A program made the translations under genes and the position numbers. Source: CALJIC01 sp039805565 (GTDB lineage Bacteria > Chloroflexota > Chloroflexia > Chloroflexales > Roseiflexaceae). From it: a stretch of DNA of 52,708 bases. The stretch spans positions 1-52,708 of the forward strand of contig JBDLTZ010000226.1 in the NCBI GenBank assembly GCA_039805565.1. Direction: 5' to 3'. Under the pieces are notes generated by a model. It was not told the origin of the DNA. It worked only from the letters and a program-made list of their open reading frames with translations, and did no database searches. Of the stretch, positions 24,326 to 32,495 are shown piece after piece. Every line of letters begins with the position of its first letter. Position 1 is the stretch's first letter.

Positions 24326-26644
24326 ATGGCGTACGCATCGCTCATCGGCGCGCGAGTCCGTCGCAAGGAGGACCCGCGGCTGATCACTGGCGCCGGCCAG
24401 TATGTCGGCGACCTCAAGCTCCCCGGCCTGCACCACGTGGCCTTCGTCCGCAGCCCCTACCCGCACGCCCGCATCCGCGGGATCGACGCGTCCGCCGCGC
24501 TGGTGCGGCCCGGCGTGGTGGCGGTGGTGAGCGGCGAGGACCTGCGCGACGCCTACGGCCCGCTTCCCTTCGGCGGCGGCGAGGGTGCCGACGTCTCCGG
24601 CGAGGCCAAGCGCCCCTTCTCGCACTACGCGATCTCCGTCGGGCGGGTGCGCCACGTCGGCGAGATCGTGGCCGCAGTGATCGCCACCAGCCCGGCAGCC
24701 GCCGTGGACGGCGTGGGCGACGTGCTGGTGGACTACGAGCCGCTGCCGGCGGTCGTCGATATGCGGCGCGCGGGCGACCCGAGCGCGCCGCGGCTGTTCG
24801 AGCAGCTCGAGAGCAACGTCGACCACGTCTGGAAGCGCAACCGCGGCGACGTAGAGGGCGCCTTCGCCACCGCCCACAAGGTGGTGAAGCTCAGCATGAA
24901 CAGCCAGCGCCTGTCGGGCGTGTCGATGGAGGGCCGCGCCGTGGCGACGGCGCTGGACTCCACCACCGGCGGCCTGACGATCTGGACGAGCACGCAGGCG
25001 GCGCACTGGATCCGGCGCGACCTGGCCGAGGTGCTGGGCCTGCACGAGAACCAGGTGCGCGCGATCACCCCCGACGTCGGCGGCGGCTTCGGCATCAAGA
25101 TCGGCATCTACCCCGAGGAGGTCGCACTGGCAGCGCTCACGCAACGCTACAGTCTCCCCCTGCGCTGGGTCGAGGGCCGGCTAGAGCACATGCAGGCCAC
25201 CACCCACGGCCGCGCACAGCTGGCCGAGTACGAGGCGGCGGTGGACGCGGACGGCGTGGTCACAGCGCTGCGCGCGCGGGTGCTGGCCGACCTCGGCGCC
25301 TACCCGGTCGCGGCCGGCATCCCGAACCTCACCGGCGCGATGGCAGTGGGCACCTACGCCATCCCCGCGGTAGACTTCGAGGTCACGGCGGTGTTCACCA
25401 ACACCACGCCAGTGGCGGCCTACCGCGGCGCCGGGCGCCCCGAGGCGGCCTACTACCTCGAGCGCCTGATGGACGCGGTGGCGCGCGAGATGGGCTTGGA
25501 CCCGGTCGAGGTGCGCCGGCGCAACTTCATCCCGCCCGAGGCCTTCCCGTACAAAACGCCCGTGGGCACCCTGTACGACACCGGCGAGTACGATAAGGCG
25601 CTCACCAAGGCCCTTGAGGTCTCCGGCTACGAGACCCTGCGCGCCGAGCAGGCCCGCCGCCGCGCCGCCGGCGACACGACGCTGATGGGCATCGGCATCG
25701 CCTGCTACGTGGAGATGTGCGGCTTCGGCCCCTACGAGAGCGCCCACGTGCGCGTCGAGCCGAGCGGCACCGTCACGGTGATGACCGGCATCTCGCCCCA
25801 CGGCCAGGGCAACGCCACCACCTTCGCGCAGATCGTGGCCGACCAGCTCGGCGCAGACTTCGACCAGATCGTGGTGAAGTGGGGCGACACCGCCACCACG
25901 CCGATGGGCAACGGCACCATGGGCAGCCGCAGCCTCGCAGTGGGCGGCGGGGCGCTGGTGCGCGCGGTGGAGCAGGTGCGCGATAAGGCGCGCCGCATCG
26001 CCGCACACCTGCTCGAGGCCTCGCCCGACGACGTGGTGCTCGAGGAGGGTAAGTACCAGGTGAAGGGCGCGCCCGACAGCGGCCTGACGCTCGGGCAGGT
26101 GGCCAAGCGCGCCTACTCCGACAAGCTGCCAGACGACGTCACCCCCGGGCTGGAGTCCACCGACTACTTCAAGCCGCCGGAGCTGATCTACCCCTTCGGC
26201 GCCCACGTGGCGGTGGTCGAGGTCAGCACCGAGACCGGCGAGGTGCGCGTGCGTTCGTACTACAGCGTGGACGACTGCGGCCCGCGCATCAGCCCGATGA
26301 TCGTAGCCGGCCAGGTCCACGGCGGCCTGGCGCAGGGCATCGCGCAGGCGCTGTTCGAGGAGATCGTCTACGACGAGAGCGGCCAGCTCCTCAGCGGCAC
26401 GCTCATGGACTACACCCTGCCGCGCGCCGACGACCTGCCGCACTTCGCGCTCGATAAGACCGTGACGCCCACGCCGCACAACCCGCTCGGGGCCAAGGGC
26501 ATCGGCGAGGCGGCCACGATCGGCTCGACGCCTGCGATCGTCAACGCGGTGGTGGACGCGCTCAGCCACCTCGGCGTGACCAACCTGGACATGCCGCTGC
26601 GCGCTGAGCGCGTCTGGCGCGCCATCCACGGCGCTGAGGCGTAA
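24326..26644 (+). CDS. Xanthine oxidase-family molybdenum subunit, form II CoxL-like
   Basis: 772 residues, normal for the large subunit of molybdenum hydroxylases. The N-terminal start IGARVRRKEDPRLITG, the cofactor loop VGGGFGIK (251-258), the active-site loop AYRGAGR (365-371) and the catalytic glutamate E728 in GAKGIGEAATIG are all present. AYRGAGR is the signature of form II CoxL; true CO dehydrogenase (form I) has AYXCSFR. So this is a hydroxylase of unknown substrate rather than a proven CO oxidiser. The FAD and [2Fe-2S] partner subunits (coxM, coxS) are not adjacent on either side. CAGGAGAG precedes the ATG. Confidence 0.9.
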   Translation: MAYASLIGARVRRKEDPRLITGAGQYVGDLKLPGLHHVAFVRSPYPHARIRGIDASAALVRPGVVAVVSGEDLRDAYGPLPFGGGEGADVSGEAKRPFSHYAISVGRVRHVGEIVAAVIATSPAAAVDGVGDVLVDYEPLPAVVDMRRAGDPSAPRLFEQLESNVDHVWKRNRGDVEGAFATAHKVVKLSMNSQRLSGVSMEGRAVATALDSTTGGLTIWTSTQAAHWIRRDLAEVLGLHENQVRAITPDVGGGFGIKIGIYPEEVALAALTQRYSLPLRWVEGRLEHMQATTHGRAQLAEYEAAVDADGVVTALRARVLADLGAYPVAAGIPNLTGAMAVGTYAIPAVDFEVTAVFTNTTPVAAYRGAGRPEAAYYLERLMDAVAREMGLDPVEVRRRNFIPPEAFPYKTPVGTLYDTGEYDKALTKALEVSGYETLRAEQARRRAAGDTTLMGIGIACYVEMCGFGPYESAHVRVEPSGTVTVMTGISPHGQGNATTFAQIVADQLGADFDQIVVKWGDTATTPMGNGTMGSRSLAVGGGALVRAVEQVRDKARRIAAHLLEASPDDVVLEEGKYQVKGAPDSGLTLGQVAKRAYSDKLPDDVTPGLESTDYFKPPELIYPFGAHVAVVEVSTETGEVRVRSYYSVDDCGPRISPMIVAGQVHGGLAQGIAQALFEEIVYDESGQLLSGTLMDYTLPRADDLPHFALDKTVTPTPHNPLGAKGIGEAATIGSTPAIVNAVVDALSHLGVTNLDMPLRAERVWRAIHGAEA

Positions 26645-26654
26645 CCGGCGGCGG

Positions 26655-26660
26655 TATAAT
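26655..26660 (+). promoter_or_regulatory. -10 promoter of the MBL-fold hydrolase gene
   Basis: A perfect TATAAT 72 nt before the ATG and 11 nt after the coxL-like stop. No -35 or TG extension is clear. Confidence 0.55.
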
Positions 26661-26667
26661 CGGCGGC

Positions 26668-26702
26668 GGAAGGTGCGGCAGGGTGTCCCCTCCGCACCTT
26701 CC
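26668..26702 (+). promoter_or_regulatory. Hairpin at the expected 5' end of the MBL transcript
   Basis: GGAAGGTGCGG (26668-26678) pairs perfectly with 26692-26702 around a 13-nt loop. It begins about 8 nt after the -10, so it would sit at or near +1 of the mRNA. It could also act as the coxL-like 3' end. Confidence 0.5.
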
Positions 26703-26732
26703 TGCTTCCACACACCGTCAGAGAGGCAGAAG

Positions 26733-27668
26733 ATGAGCTTTCCCGAAGCCTACGGCCTCCCCACCGACATCCGCCTGATCGACGACATGCACCTCGGCCG
26801 GCCGCACGTTGTCGGCACCTACCTACTGCTCGGCGACGAGCCGGCGATCGTGGACCCCGGCCCCGCCAGCGTCCTGCCGCAGCTCGAAGCCGGCCTCAAG
26901 GCCCACGGCGTGGCCCTCGGCGACCTGCGCGCCGTGCTGCTGACCCACATCCACCTCGACCACGCCGGCGCAACCGGATCGCTCGTGCGCTACTTCCCCC
27001 ACCTGCGCGTGTACGTCCACCACCGCGGTGCGCCCCACATGATCGCCCCCGACAAGCTGCTCCGCAGTGCCACGCGGATCTACGGCGGCCAGATGGACTA
27101 CCTGTGGGGCGAGTTCCTGCCGGTGCCGGCCGACAACATCACCACCCTCGGCGGCGGCGAGACCGTGCGCCTCGGGCGGCGCGCCCTGCAGGTGTACGAC
27201 GCCCCCGGCCACGCCTCGCACCACGTGCTGTACGTGGAGGACCACAGCGGTGTGGCGTTCGTGGGGGATACCGCCGGCCTGCGCATACCCGGCTCGCAGG
27301 ACGTGCGCCCCGCCACGCCGCCGCCCGACATCGACCTGGAGGCCTGGCGGCGCACGCTCGACACACTGCTCCAGATCGGGCCGCGGGCGCTCTGCCTCAC
27401 CCACTTCGGACCGGCCCACGACCCCGAGCGGCACATCGACGCGATGTGGTCGAGCACGCTGCGCTGGGCCGACGCCGTGCGGCGCAGCATGGCGCGCGGT
27501 GAGGACGCCGAAACAGGCGCGGGGCGGCTGGCGGAGCTGGCAGAGGCCGAGCTGAGCGGCGATATCCCACCCGAGATCCGGGCACAGTACGCGCAGGCCG
27601 GCGCGGTGAGCATGAGCTACAACGGGCTCGAGCGCTACTGGCGCAAGAAGGCCGAGCAGCCCGCGTAG
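26733..27668 (+). CDS. Metallo-beta-lactamase-fold hydrolase
   Basis: 311 residues from ATG 26733, which follows AGAGAGGCAGAAG. The metal-binding motif THIHLDHAG gives H72, H74, D76 and H77; further ligands are in APGHASHH and GDTAG, and the final histidine in LTHFGPAHD. The layout, with a 90-residue helical C-terminal part, resembles the glyoxalase II/RNase Z-like hydrolases of broad substrate range. Substrate unknown; a thioester or phosphoester is likely. It is a single gene with its own promoter and a hairpin at each end. Confidence 0.88.
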   Translation: MSFPEAYGLPTDIRLIDDMHLGRPHVVGTYLLLGDEPAIVDPGPASVLPQLEAGLKAHGVALGDLRAVLLTHIHLDHAGATGSLVRYFPHLRVYVHHRGAPHMIAPDKLLRSATRIYGGQMDYLWGEFLPVPADNITTLGGGETVRLGRRALQVYDAPGHASHHVLYVEDHSGVAFVGDTAGLRIPGSQDVRPATPPPDIDLEAWRRTLDTLLQIGPRALCLTHFGPAHDPERHIDAMWSSTLRWADAVRRSMARGEDAETGAGRLAELAEAELSGDIPPEIRAQYAQAGAVSMSYNGLERYWRKKAEQPA

Positions 27669-27687
27669 CCGGATCTCCCCACGCACA

Positions 27688-27715
27688 AGGTTTCGGGGGA
27701 ACACCCCCGAAACCT
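27688..27715 (+). terminator. 12-bp hairpin after the MBL gene
   Basis: AGGTTTCGGGGG (27688-27699) and its exact complement (27704-27715) around the loop AACA, 19 nt after the stop. No T-run follows. Confidence 0.6.
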
Positions 27716-27834
27716 CTCCAGCCTCGCCTCTCGCACACCCCACCGGCACATATCCCGATCACAAACGATTTACACACATGTAACAAGCGAAATACCGTGT
27801 GTCAAACGTCGCTGTTTACCATACCTCTACCGTG

Positions 27835-28534
27835 ATAGATCTCGACGTCTGGAACCAGACGCGCGAGGCGCAGGAGCAGCAGTTCGGCTACAACTGCGAC
27901 TTCGTCGGGCGCCACCAAGATGGACTGCCCCGAGGACGTCGAGATGAACCCGGTGAACAAGCGCGTCTACGTGGTGCTGACCAACAACAACCAGCGCGGC
28001 GTGGAGCGCGGCCCGGCGGTGGACGCGGTCAACCCGCGCGCCAACAACCGCAGCGGCCACATCATCGAGATCATCGAGAACGGCGACAACATGGCCGGCA
28101 CGGCCTTCCGCTGGGAGATCTTCATCCTGGCCAGCCGCCCGGATGACGAGTCGACCTTCTTCGCCGGCTTCGACAAGAGCAAGGTCAGCCCGATCGGCGC
28201 GCCGGACAACATCGCCTTCGACCTGGCCGGCAACGCCTGGGTGGCCACCGACGGCGCGGCGAGCGCGATCAAGCTGAACGACGGCCTGTTCGCCATCCCG
28301 ACGGCCGGCGCGCAGCGCGGCAACGTGCAGCAGTTCTTCTCCTCTGTGCCCGGCTCCGAGGTCTGCGGGCCTGAGTTCACGCCCGATAACCGCACGCTGT
28401 TCCTCGCCATCCAGCACGCCGGCGAGGGCGGCACGTTCGCGGAGCCGATCAGCACCTGGCCTGACCGCCAGGGGATGCCGCGGCCGAGTGTGATTCTCAT
28501 CCAGGCCTTCGACAGCCGACCGATCGGCCGCTAG
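27835..28534 (+). pseudogene. PhoX (DUF839) phosphatase remnant with large internal deletion
   Basis: The first part (27853-27912, LDVWNQTREAQEQQFGYNCD then FVG) matches the N-terminal region of PhoX-type alkaline phosphatases. It is joined directly, with a frame change near 27912, to ATKMDCPEDVEMNPVNKRVY, which belongs several hundred residues later in that family. The C-terminal 200 residues then run on well (GAPDNIAFDLAGNAWVATDG, EVCGPEFTPDNRTLFLAIQH) to TAG. The signal peptide and most of the beta-propeller, including calcium and iron ligands, are gone. A secreted calcium-dependent phosphatase has evidently been lost. Confidence 0.82.
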
Positions 28535-28537
28535 CAC

Positions 28538-28812
28538 CGAACGCCAAACGCCGAGTGCCGGGGTGCGATCGAAGCTGTACGAGCTCGACCACACCTCGGC
28601 ACTCACGCCTCGGCGCCGCACTCAGCACTCAGCACTCACGACTCACGCCTCGGCGCCGCACTCAGCACTCAGCACTCACAACTCAAGCCTCACGCCTCGG
28701 CGCCGCACTCAGTCCTCAGTCCTCAGTCCTCAGCACTCAGTCCTCAGTCCTCAGCACTCAGTCCTCAGCACTCTGTCCGCAGCACTCAGCACTCAGTCCT
28801 CAGCACTCGGGT
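28538..28812. repeat. Large heptad array, about 220 bp
   Basis: After GAACGCC, AAACGCC and GAGTGCC next to the PhoX remnant's stop, the region 28595-28810 is built almost wholly of 7-mers: CTCAGCA, CTCAGTC, CTCACGC and CTCGGCG. A 20-bp composite unit beginning ACTCACGCCTCGG occurs at 28601 and again at 28641, showing higher-order duplication. It lies between convergent genes. It fills the whole 280-bp gap, and no gene is hidden in it. Confidence 0.9.
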
Positions 28813-28816
28813 GGCC

Positions 28817-29206
28817 CTACCAGCCGAGCGCCCGCACCCCCCACGCCACCCCGAGCGCGGCCAGCAGCAGCCACACCACCACCACCGCCACCGCGCCGGC
28901 CCGGCTCACCGGGCGCCCTTCGGCGGAGGCCGCCTCCTCACGCGCCGAGGCCATCACCGCGGGCGGGATGAGCCGCAGCGCCAGCGAGATCCCCAGCGGC
29001 ACCAGGATGACGTCATCGAGGTACCCCAGCACCGGCACAACGTCGGGGATCAGGTCGATCGGGCTGAGCGCGTAGGCCACCACACACACCGCCAGGGCGC
29101 GCGCGTACCAGGGAGTGCGGCGATCACGTGCGGCCAGATAGAGCGCGTGGGTCTCGCGCTTGATGCCGCGCGCCCAGGCGCGGAGGTTTCGAGCGGGTTG
29201 TGTCAC
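28817..29206 (-). CDS. DUF1232 (YkvA-like) membrane protein
   Basis: 129 residues from a GTG at 29206. The start is uncertain: an upstream ATG at 29302 would overlap the HNH gene, and no strong ribosome site is seen. The DUF1232 core is clear: RRTPWYARALAVCVVAYALS, PIDLIPDVVPVLGYLDDVI. These proteins are small membrane proteins of unknown function. A second C-terminal helix (about 103-125, AVAVVVVWLLLAALGVAWGV) is present. The gene lies 37 nt after the HNH endonuclease gene on the same strand and may share its transcript. It ends beside the large heptad array. Confidence 0.82.
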   Translation of the reverse strand: MTQPARNLRAWARGIKRETHALYLAARDRRTPWYARALAVCVVAYALSPIDLIPDVVPVLGYLDDVILVPLGISLALRLIPPAVMASAREEAASAEGRPVSRAGAVAVVVVWLLLAALGVAWGVRALGW

Positions 29207-29243
29207 AGGTTGAGAACATGTGGGGACGGGGACTCCCCACGCA

Positions 29244-29750
29244 TCACGCGTACGCGTATTTCTTCCACACGTCGTGCCGCTCGAGCTCGCCGAGCAGCGC
29301 AAAGGCCACGAACTGAGGCTGGCGCGGGACTGTCAGGAGGATCATGTTGGCCTCCTCCGGCGTGCGGCCGCCCTTTCGGTGGTTACACTCACGACACGCC
29401 GCGACAACGTTCTCCCAGGTCGTGGGGCCGCCTCGCCACCGCGGCAGAACATGGTCTACCGTCAGGTGCCCACGGCCGGGCTGCACCCCGCAGTACTGGC
29501 ACGTCTCTCGGTCGCGGGCGATGACGCCGCGGCGCGAGCAAGGCAGACGCAAGCGGCGCGGGATCTTGATATACCGCACAAGCCTGATGACGACGGGGAC
29601 TTCGAAGGAGATGCCGCGGGCGCGGAGCCGCTGCTGGGCAGCCTCGACGAGCTCGGCCTTATCCTGCAGCAGCAGGACGACGGCGCGGCGAATAGAGATG
29701 AGCTGGAGCGGCTCGTAGCTGGCGTTGAGAACGAGGACTCGTTGCCCCAA
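29244..29750 (-). CDS. HNH endonuclease domain protein
   Basis: 168 residues from a TTG at 29750, which has AAGGGGGG 7 nt upstream and gives the family start LGQRVLVLNASYEPLQLIS; an ATG at 29789 is the alternative. The C-terminal half is an HNH fold: CQYCG, then DHVLPRWRGG, then NVVAACRECNHRKGGR, with two CxxC zinc pairs and the catalytic histidine in DHV. This chromosomal HNH family is widespread in GC-rich bacteria, Chloroflexota and cyanobacteria, and its role is not settled. No restriction, phage or intein features lie beside it. Confidence 0.88.
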   Translation of the reverse strand: MGQRVLVLNASYEPLQLISIRRAVVLLLQDKAELVEAAQQRLRARGISFEVPVVIRLVRYIKIPRRLRLPCSRRGVIARDRETCQYCGVQPGRGHLTVDHVLPRWRGGPTTWENVVAACRECNHRKGGRTPEEANMILLTVPRQPQFVAFALLGELERHDVWKKYAYA

Positions 29751-29789
29751 GGATCTGCCCCCTTTCCAAAAGCTACATACGACAGGCAT

Positions 29790-30133
29790 GCGCTCTTGTA
29801 CAGGGATGACCCTCGACAGAGTGCGCTTAGCCTATCACGTCGGCGGCGCTTGCGGCGAGCACCGCGCGTAGCATTCGAGTGCCGCAGACTTGAGCTCTCG
29901 GACAGCGGCCGTGGCTGCCGAGCCACACACGCCGGTGCACCAGCTCACCCTCGCTCCAACGCACACATATCTGGTGGGTGGAGAGGTCGCTGCTATGCAT
30001 CTGAGCGCGTATTACCAACGTAACAACCCCTTAATACTGGGCCTTATTTAGTGCTCCGTGCTGCTCTAATACAGCATTTATAGCATACACCAGGCCACGC
30101 ACCACTGTCAAATGCGTTCCATCGGATGTGCGC
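29790..30133. other. Gap between the HNH gene and ridA
   Basis: About 340 bp. I see no convincing gene: short frames here lack family features and ribosome sites. The section 30005-30115 is more AT-rich than its surroundings and leads to the ridA promoter. Confidence 0.4.
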
Positions 30134-30139
30134 TACAAT
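30134..30139 (+). promoter_or_regulatory. -10 promoter of ridA
   Basis: TACAAT, 59 nt before the ridA ATG, in the sequence CGCTACAATAGACGGG. Confidence 0.5.
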
Positions 30140-30198
30140 AGACGGGACAGCACTTACACACCACTGGCGGCGCGAGGGCGCGCCAGGAAAGGATGAGG

Positions 30199-30579
30199 AT
30201 GGAGCGCACGATCATTTCCACCACCGACGCGCCGCAGGCGATCGGCCCGTACTCCCAGGCCGTGACCGCAGGCAACTTGGTCTTCTGCTCAGGCCAGATC
30301 CCGCTGACGCCTGCCGGAGAGCTGCTCGACGGCGACATCACCGCCCAGACGCAGCTCGTGCTGACGAACCTCAAGGCTCTGCTTGAGGCCGCCGGAAGCT
30401 CGCTCGGGCAGGTGGTGAAGACCACCGTGTTCCTGGCCGACATGAACGACTTCGCCGCTATGAACGCGGTATACGCCCAGTTTTTCACGTCCGCCCACCC
30501 CGCCCGCTCCACGATCCAGGTGGCGCGCCTCCCGCGCGATGTGCGCGTCGAGATCGAGGCCGTCGCCATCCGAGCATGA
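30199..30579 (+). CDS. ridA: RidA-family reactive imine deaminase
   Basis: 126 residues from ATG 30199; AGGAAAGG ends 6 nt before it, while the in-frame ATG at 30193 would have no spacing. RidA hydrolyses reactive 2-aminoacrylate-type imines formed by PLP enzymes. Family features: APQAIGPYSQAV near the start, LVFCSGQIPL, VVKTTVFLADMNDFAAMN, and ARSTIQVARLPRDVRVEIEA with the conserved arginine that binds the carboxylate. It is the first gene of a likely pair with the TIM-barrel gene 9 nt downstream. Confidence 0.95.
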   Translation: MERTIISTTDAPQAIGPYSQAVTAGNLVFCSGQIPLTPAGELLDGDITAQTQLVLTNLKALLEAAGSSLGQVVKTTVFLADMNDFAAMNAVYAQFFTSAHPARSTIQVARLPRDVRVEIEAVAIRA

Positions 30580-30588
30580 GGTAGCGCT

Positions 30589-31440
30589 ATGTTTCGCAAC
30601 ATGAGCCCGGGCGCGATCGGGATCCGCGCCGACCTCCGCACATCGCTCGCACTCGCCCGACAGACCGGCTGGGAGGGGATTGACCTCCCGGTGACCGAGG
30701 CCGTCCAGCTCGCTCGCGCCACCTCAGCCGACGAGGTCGCGGGCCTATTCACCCAGGCCGGTATCCGCGCCGGTGGTTGGGGCCTGACGGTGGAGTGGCG
30801 CAAGCCGTACGAGCAGGCGGCGCTCACGGCGCTCGCCGAGCAGGCCGCGCTGGCCCAGAGACTCGGCTGCACCCGTGTCTCCACCTGGCTGCTGCCCTTC
30901 TCCGATGAGCGGCCGTTCCGCGAGAACTTCGCCTTCCACGTGCAGCAGCTCGGCCCGGCGGCCCGCGTGCTCGCCGAGCACGGCTGCCGGCTCGGCCTCG
31001 AGTTCATCGGCCCGCGCACCATGCGCGAGGGCAAGCGCTATGGCTTCATCTACACGCTGGAAGGCATGCTCTGCCTGGCAGAGGCAATCGGCCCCAACGT
31101 CGGCCTACTCGTGGATAGCTGGCACTGGTACACCGGCCTGGGCACCACCGCCGACATCCGCGCGATGCGACCCGAGGACGTGGTGTACGTCCACGTCAAC
31201 GATGCGCCCGCCGGCGTGCCGGTGGAGCAGCAGCTCGACCAAGTGCGGCGCCTTCCGTCCACCACCGGCGTGATCGACCTAGCTGGCTTTATGGGAGCGC
31301 TGCGCGAGCTCGGCTACGATGGGCCGGTCACCCCCGAGCCGTTCGAGAAGCGCCTGGCCGACCAGCCGGCCGAGCAGTCGGCCCGCGAGGCGCACGACAG
31401 CATGCTCGCCCTGTGGAGCGCCGCCCGGCTGGCGTCGTGA
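30589..31440 (+). CDS. Xylose isomerase-like TIM-barrel protein (sugar isomerase/epimerase family)
   Basis: 283 residues, the usual size. The AP endonuclease 2/xylose isomerase-like barrel is recognised from GLEFIGPRTMRE, LLVDSWHWYTG, VYVHVNDAPAG and the closing VTPEPFEKRL, which together supply the Glu, Asp, His and Glu metal ligands. Such enzymes isomerise or epimerise sugars, inositol derivatives or hydroxypyruvate; specificity is unknown. It is probably co-transcribed with ridA. A heptad hairpin array begins at the GA of its TGA stop. Confidence 0.88.
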   Translation: MFRNMSPGAIGIRADLRTSLALARQTGWEGIDLPVTEAVQLARATSADEVAGLFTQAGIRAGGWGLTVEWRKPYEQAALTALAEQAALAQRLGCTRVSTWLLPFSDERPFRENFAFHVQQLGPAARVLAEHGCRLGLEFIGPRTMREGKRYGFIYTLEGMLCLAEAIGPNVGLLVDSWHWYTGLGTTADIRAMRPEDVVYVHVNDAPAGVPVEQQLDQVRRLPSTTGVIDLAGFMGALRELGYDGPVTPEPFEKRLADQPAEQSAREAHDSMLALWSAARLAS

Positions 31441-31509
31441 TCGAGGACGAAGGACGAAGGCCCGATGGCCGAGGCTGGGAAGCCTTTGACCATCGGTCCT
31501 TCGTCCTTC
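31439..31509 (+). terminator. Heptad hairpin after the TIM-barrel gene
   Basis: GATCGAG, GACGAAG and GACGAAG start at the GA of the TGA stop. The 20 bases at 31449-31468 pair with 31490-31509 with one mismatch, around a 21-nt loop. The right arm is GGTCCTT, CGTCCTT. This is the same architecture as the arrays between convergent genes, but the next gene faces the same way. Confidence 0.7.
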
Positions 31510-31609
31510 ATCACTGCATCCGGTAATGCTACCCTTGTAGACTAACGGCAGACCGAAACCAACCACCCCAGCAGGCGCCCCCGGCGACCCGCGCACCCCT
31601 GAGGAGCGC

Positions 31610-32413
31610 ATGGCTGCCGAGGAGACCACGCCCGACACCCGCCGCCAGACGATCGCCCGCGCCGCCCTGCTGCTCGCCACACTCGCCGCACTCGCCTGGC
31701 ACACCCGCCCCGATGGCCGCTTGCACGTGCTCTTCCCAGCGGTGGACGGCGATGCGGCCCTCATCCGCACGCCCGCCGGTGGATTCGTGCTGATCGACGG
31801 CGGCGCCGACCCCGCCGCGCTCGCGGCCGCCCTGGGGCGGGCTATGCCCCCCTGGCAGCGCCACCTCGACGCCGTCGTGCTAACCCGCGCCGACGCATAC
31901 CGCCTCCCCGGCCAAGTGGCGGCCCTCTCCCGCTACCACTCCGCCGTGGCCCTCGCGCCACCGACCTCGTCGCGTGGTGCGGCCTTCGCCGAGTGGCGGC
32001 GCCTCCTCATCGACCAGCGCACGCCCATCCGCGCCGCCCACCCCGGCGCCCGCCTCGATATCGGCGGCGCCACACTTACCGTGCTCGCCACAGACGACGA
32101 GGGCGCCCTGCTGCGCGTGGAGTACGGCGCCACCTGCGCCCTGCTGTCCCACACCCCGCCCCTGGTGCCGCCGCGCACCCTGCGCCGCTGTGATCTCCTG
32201 GCATTCCCGTGGGAGCGCGACCCCCGCACGCCCCTCGTCACGCAGACCCGCGCCCGGCATATCCTGCTCACCGACGGCTACCACGCCGACGATGTGGTCG
32301 AGCTCACCTACCGCGAGCGCGCCGTCGGCGGCGCCCGGCTCTACCACGAGCGGATCGACGGCGCGGTCGAGTGGGTGAGCGACGGCATGCGATCGTGGGT
32401 GGTTCTCCCATAG
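31610..32413 (+). CDS. ComEC-type MBL-fold protein with lost metal ligands
   Basis: 267 residues. An N-terminal hydrophobic segment (about 15-30, ARAALLLATLAALAW) would anchor it in or export it through the membrane. The rest follows the MBL domain found at the C-terminus of ComEC/Rec2: FVLIDGGADPAALAAALG, HLDAVVLTRADAYRLPGQV, then LLRVEYGATCALLSHTP. In active members the motif after VVLT is H-x-D-x-D-H; here it is TRADAYR (92-98), with both histidines replaced by arginine. It is therefore probably not a metal-dependent hydrolase. The membrane channel part of ComEC is absent. Confidence 0.78.
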   Translation: MAAEETTPDTRRQTIARAALLLATLAALAWHTRPDGRLHVLFPAVDGDAALIRTPAGGFVLIDGGADPAALAAALGRAMPPWQRHLDAVVLTRADAYRLPGQVAALSRYHSAVALAPPTSSRGAAFAEWRRLLIDQRTPIRAAHPGARLDIGGATLTVLATDDEGALLRVEYGATCALLSHTPPLVPPRTLRRCDLLAFPWERDPRTPLVTQTRARHILLTDGYHADDVVELTYRERAVGGARLYHERIDGAVEWVSDGMRSWVVLP

Positions 32414-32495
32414 AGCAATCCTACCTGAGCCGTGCGCGCGCTTCAGCGCAGAGCGGGGGCTTGGGGGCCGCAGCTCCCGGAAAAACCTCTACTCA

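Noticed and set aside
28595..28810. CRISPR array
   Set aside because: The repeated units are 7 bp with no unique spacers between them, and no cas gene is near.
28563..29075. A gene encoding the SALSTQHSALS-type protein
   Set aside because: This frame is only the translation of heptad repeats and runs on antisense into the DUF1232 gene; no ribosome site or conserved domain.
29870..29960. A tRNA-like folded segment
   Set aside because: Some short dyads are present, but no GTTCGA-type T-loop or proper acceptor stem could be found on either strand.
29827..30018. A small minus-strand gene upstream of the HNH gene
   Set aside because: 63 codons without family features, ribosome site or periodic codon use.
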